Below the pieces are notes generated by a model. That model worked only from the letters and a program-made list of their open reading frames with translations, was not told the DNA's origin and did not search any database. Made by a program: the position numbers and the translations under genes. From Planctomycetota bacterium (GTDB lineage Bacteria > Planctomycetota > PLA2), in NCBI GenBank assembly GCA_021776785.1, contig JAJFFF010000004.1, positions 124,001 through 188,000 on the forward strand: DNA of 64,000 nucleotides, written 5' to 3'. Shown in pieces: positions 63,178 through 64,000 of this stretch (the first letter of the stretch is position 1; each line of letters starts with the position of its first letter).

Positions 63178-64000
63178 CTACTTCGGCGCGGGCTTGCCGT
63201 TGCCGGATGCTCCGGGCGGGTCGGGGTCCGGCGGGACCTTCGGCGGGTTGAGCGAACGGCCTGTTGCGTTGCCGAACTTTTGGGTCCACCAGTGGTGGCG
63301 GGCGGCGCCGCAACCCATCTCCGTGTGGCCCGGGCTCAACATGTTGCGATGGTGGCCCGACGAACCGAACCACTGCTCAAACGCCTGAACACCGCTGCTC
63401 GCACCGCGCGCAATGTTTTCGGCCACGCCGCCGGGGTAGCCCTCGCGCCGCGCGCGCAGCGTCGGGTTCCGCAGGCGCGGGGTCGGGCTCTCGTGCGCGA
63501 AGTACTCTTCTTGTTGCATCTCGATGCTGTGCTTGCGCGACGCGCGCACGAGACGCTCGTCGATCTTGACCGAGCGCAAACCCATCATCCAGCGGTACTC
63601 GTTGACGGCGCGCGTGTTGGCGCGCTCCTCGACGTCCACGGTCGTGTTCGGAAGCTCAAGGTTGTACTTTTTGACCGCGTCGTTGTACGCGATGCGCCCG
63701 CTGTCACTCCCGTCGATTGCGATGTGCCATACGTCGAGTCGCTTTTGCACCTCTTCCACCGCGGTCTCATAAATGGGCACCGCGATCGGATCCACTTCCG
63801 CCAACCGTTGGTCGAGCTTTTTGAGCTCGGCGTCCAGCGCCTGCGCCTTGTCCGAGGCCGCCAGCAGCGCCTCGTACGGCTGATCCCAAATCGCGCGCAC
63901 CTTGTCGACCAGTTTCTCCGCCCGCTCCTGCGCCTCTTTGGTCTTATTCGGATAGGGATACAACGTCGGGTTGCGGATAAACGCCAACGCTTCTGAGCGC
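63178..64000 (-). CDS. CAP/SCP-domain secreted protein, 5' end missing
   Basis: The frame is open to the right edge, so the N-terminus lies beyond the window; 270 residues are visible. The N-terminal part is a charged coiled-coil region (about 10-110). The C-terminal CAP domain follows (about 110-250) with NEYRWMMGLRSVKIDERL, the first His in RASRKHSIEM, YFAHESPTP, GGVAENIARG, then the second His region EQWFGSSGHHRNMLSPGHTEMGCG. Bacterial CAP proteins are usually secreted, of unknown role. A tail rich in Pro/Gly/Asp ends it. Confidence 0.85.
   Translation of the reverse strand, partial: RSEALAFIRNPTLYPYPNKTKEAQERAEKLVDKVRAIWDQPYEALLAASDKAQALDAELKKLDQRLAEVDPIAVPIYETAVEEVQKRLDVWHIAIDGSDSGRIAYNDAVKKYNLELPNTTVDVEERANTRAVNEYRWMMGLRSVKIDERLVRASRKHSIEMQQEEYFAHESPTPRLRNPTLRARREGYPGGVAENIARGASSGVQAFEQWFGSSGHHRNMLSPGHTEMGCGAARHHWWTQKFGNATGRSLNPPKVPPDPDPPGASGNGKPAPK

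Overview
The window is G+C-rich, densely coding DNA that looks like a chromosome segment from a member of the Planctomycetota or a close relative. This is inferred from the gene mix. It has many secreted HEAT-repeat proteins and lipoproteins, a VIT/VWA protein with an alpha-toroid tail, a Ser/Thr kinase with a VMDWG motif, a doubled FGE-sulfatase protein, duplicated groEL genes without the usual Gly-Met tail, and GTG starts with few clear Shine-Dalgarno sites. I see no prophage, transposase or CRISPR array. The accessory signal lies in short structured repeats between genes.

Layout. 1-2250 is the 3' part of lon, cut by the left edge. 2598-13955 is one long minus-strand gene train read from yacG: a membrane protein, queE, a MATE exporter, der, a Dpp-type peptide transporter (binding protein and two permeases, no ATPase) and three secreted proteins. 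14364-20195 (minus) carries an argE-like M20 hydrolase, hutF, a small lipoprotein, an AtuA/DUF1446 protein and pta. 20267-26988 (plus) holds the VIT/VWA protein, an M24 aminopeptidase, a DUF11-like secreted protein, a HAD phosphatase and malate dehydrogenase with a clear terminator. 27702-28382 encodes a small membrane protein. 28392-34212 (minus) is a chaperone cluster read groEL2-groES-groEL1-dnaJ-grpE-fmdB. 34213-35705 is repeat-rich and holds a frameshifted DUF2262-like gene. 35706-43000 mixes secreted HEAT and carboxypeptidase-regulatory-like proteins, a WecA/MraY-type transferase, pcnB, cutA and a sugar epimerase.

43043-51461 has a degenerate-GGDEF membrane protein, two divergent citrate synthases (one fused to a MerR-like DNA-binding domain) with a palindrome in the 55-bp gap, an AHSA1 protein, a large Ser/Thr kinase, a PilZ protein and an RNase HII-like protein. 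51462-51943 holds repeats and tRNA-Thr(CGU). 52092-56473 carries the double FGE-like protein, a HEAT protein, a Cys-rich miniprotein, a coiled-coil protein coupled to a pentapeptide-repeat protein, and acpS. 56704-64000 (minus) has a secreted HEAT protein containing a pseudo-receiver domain, the overlapping murQ-anmK-nagZ peptidoglycan recycling operon, a lipoprotein, and a CAP-domain protein cut by the right edge.

Working together: the chaperone cluster, lon and clustered folding co-chaperones form a proteostasis set. mdh and the citrate synthases belong to the TCA cycle. argE-like and hutF point to amino-acid (histidine) catabolism. murQ-anmK-nagZ processes 1,6-anhydro-MurNAc and GlcNAc from wall turnover. 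The most unusual non-coding signals are a CAAC-NNN-GTCA-NNN-GTTG hairpin repeat with compensatory stem changes, an inverted-repeat element with about 81-nt arms present at two loci, a tandem pair of 149-bp MITE-like elements, and a 29-bp tandem array of terminator-like hairpins.
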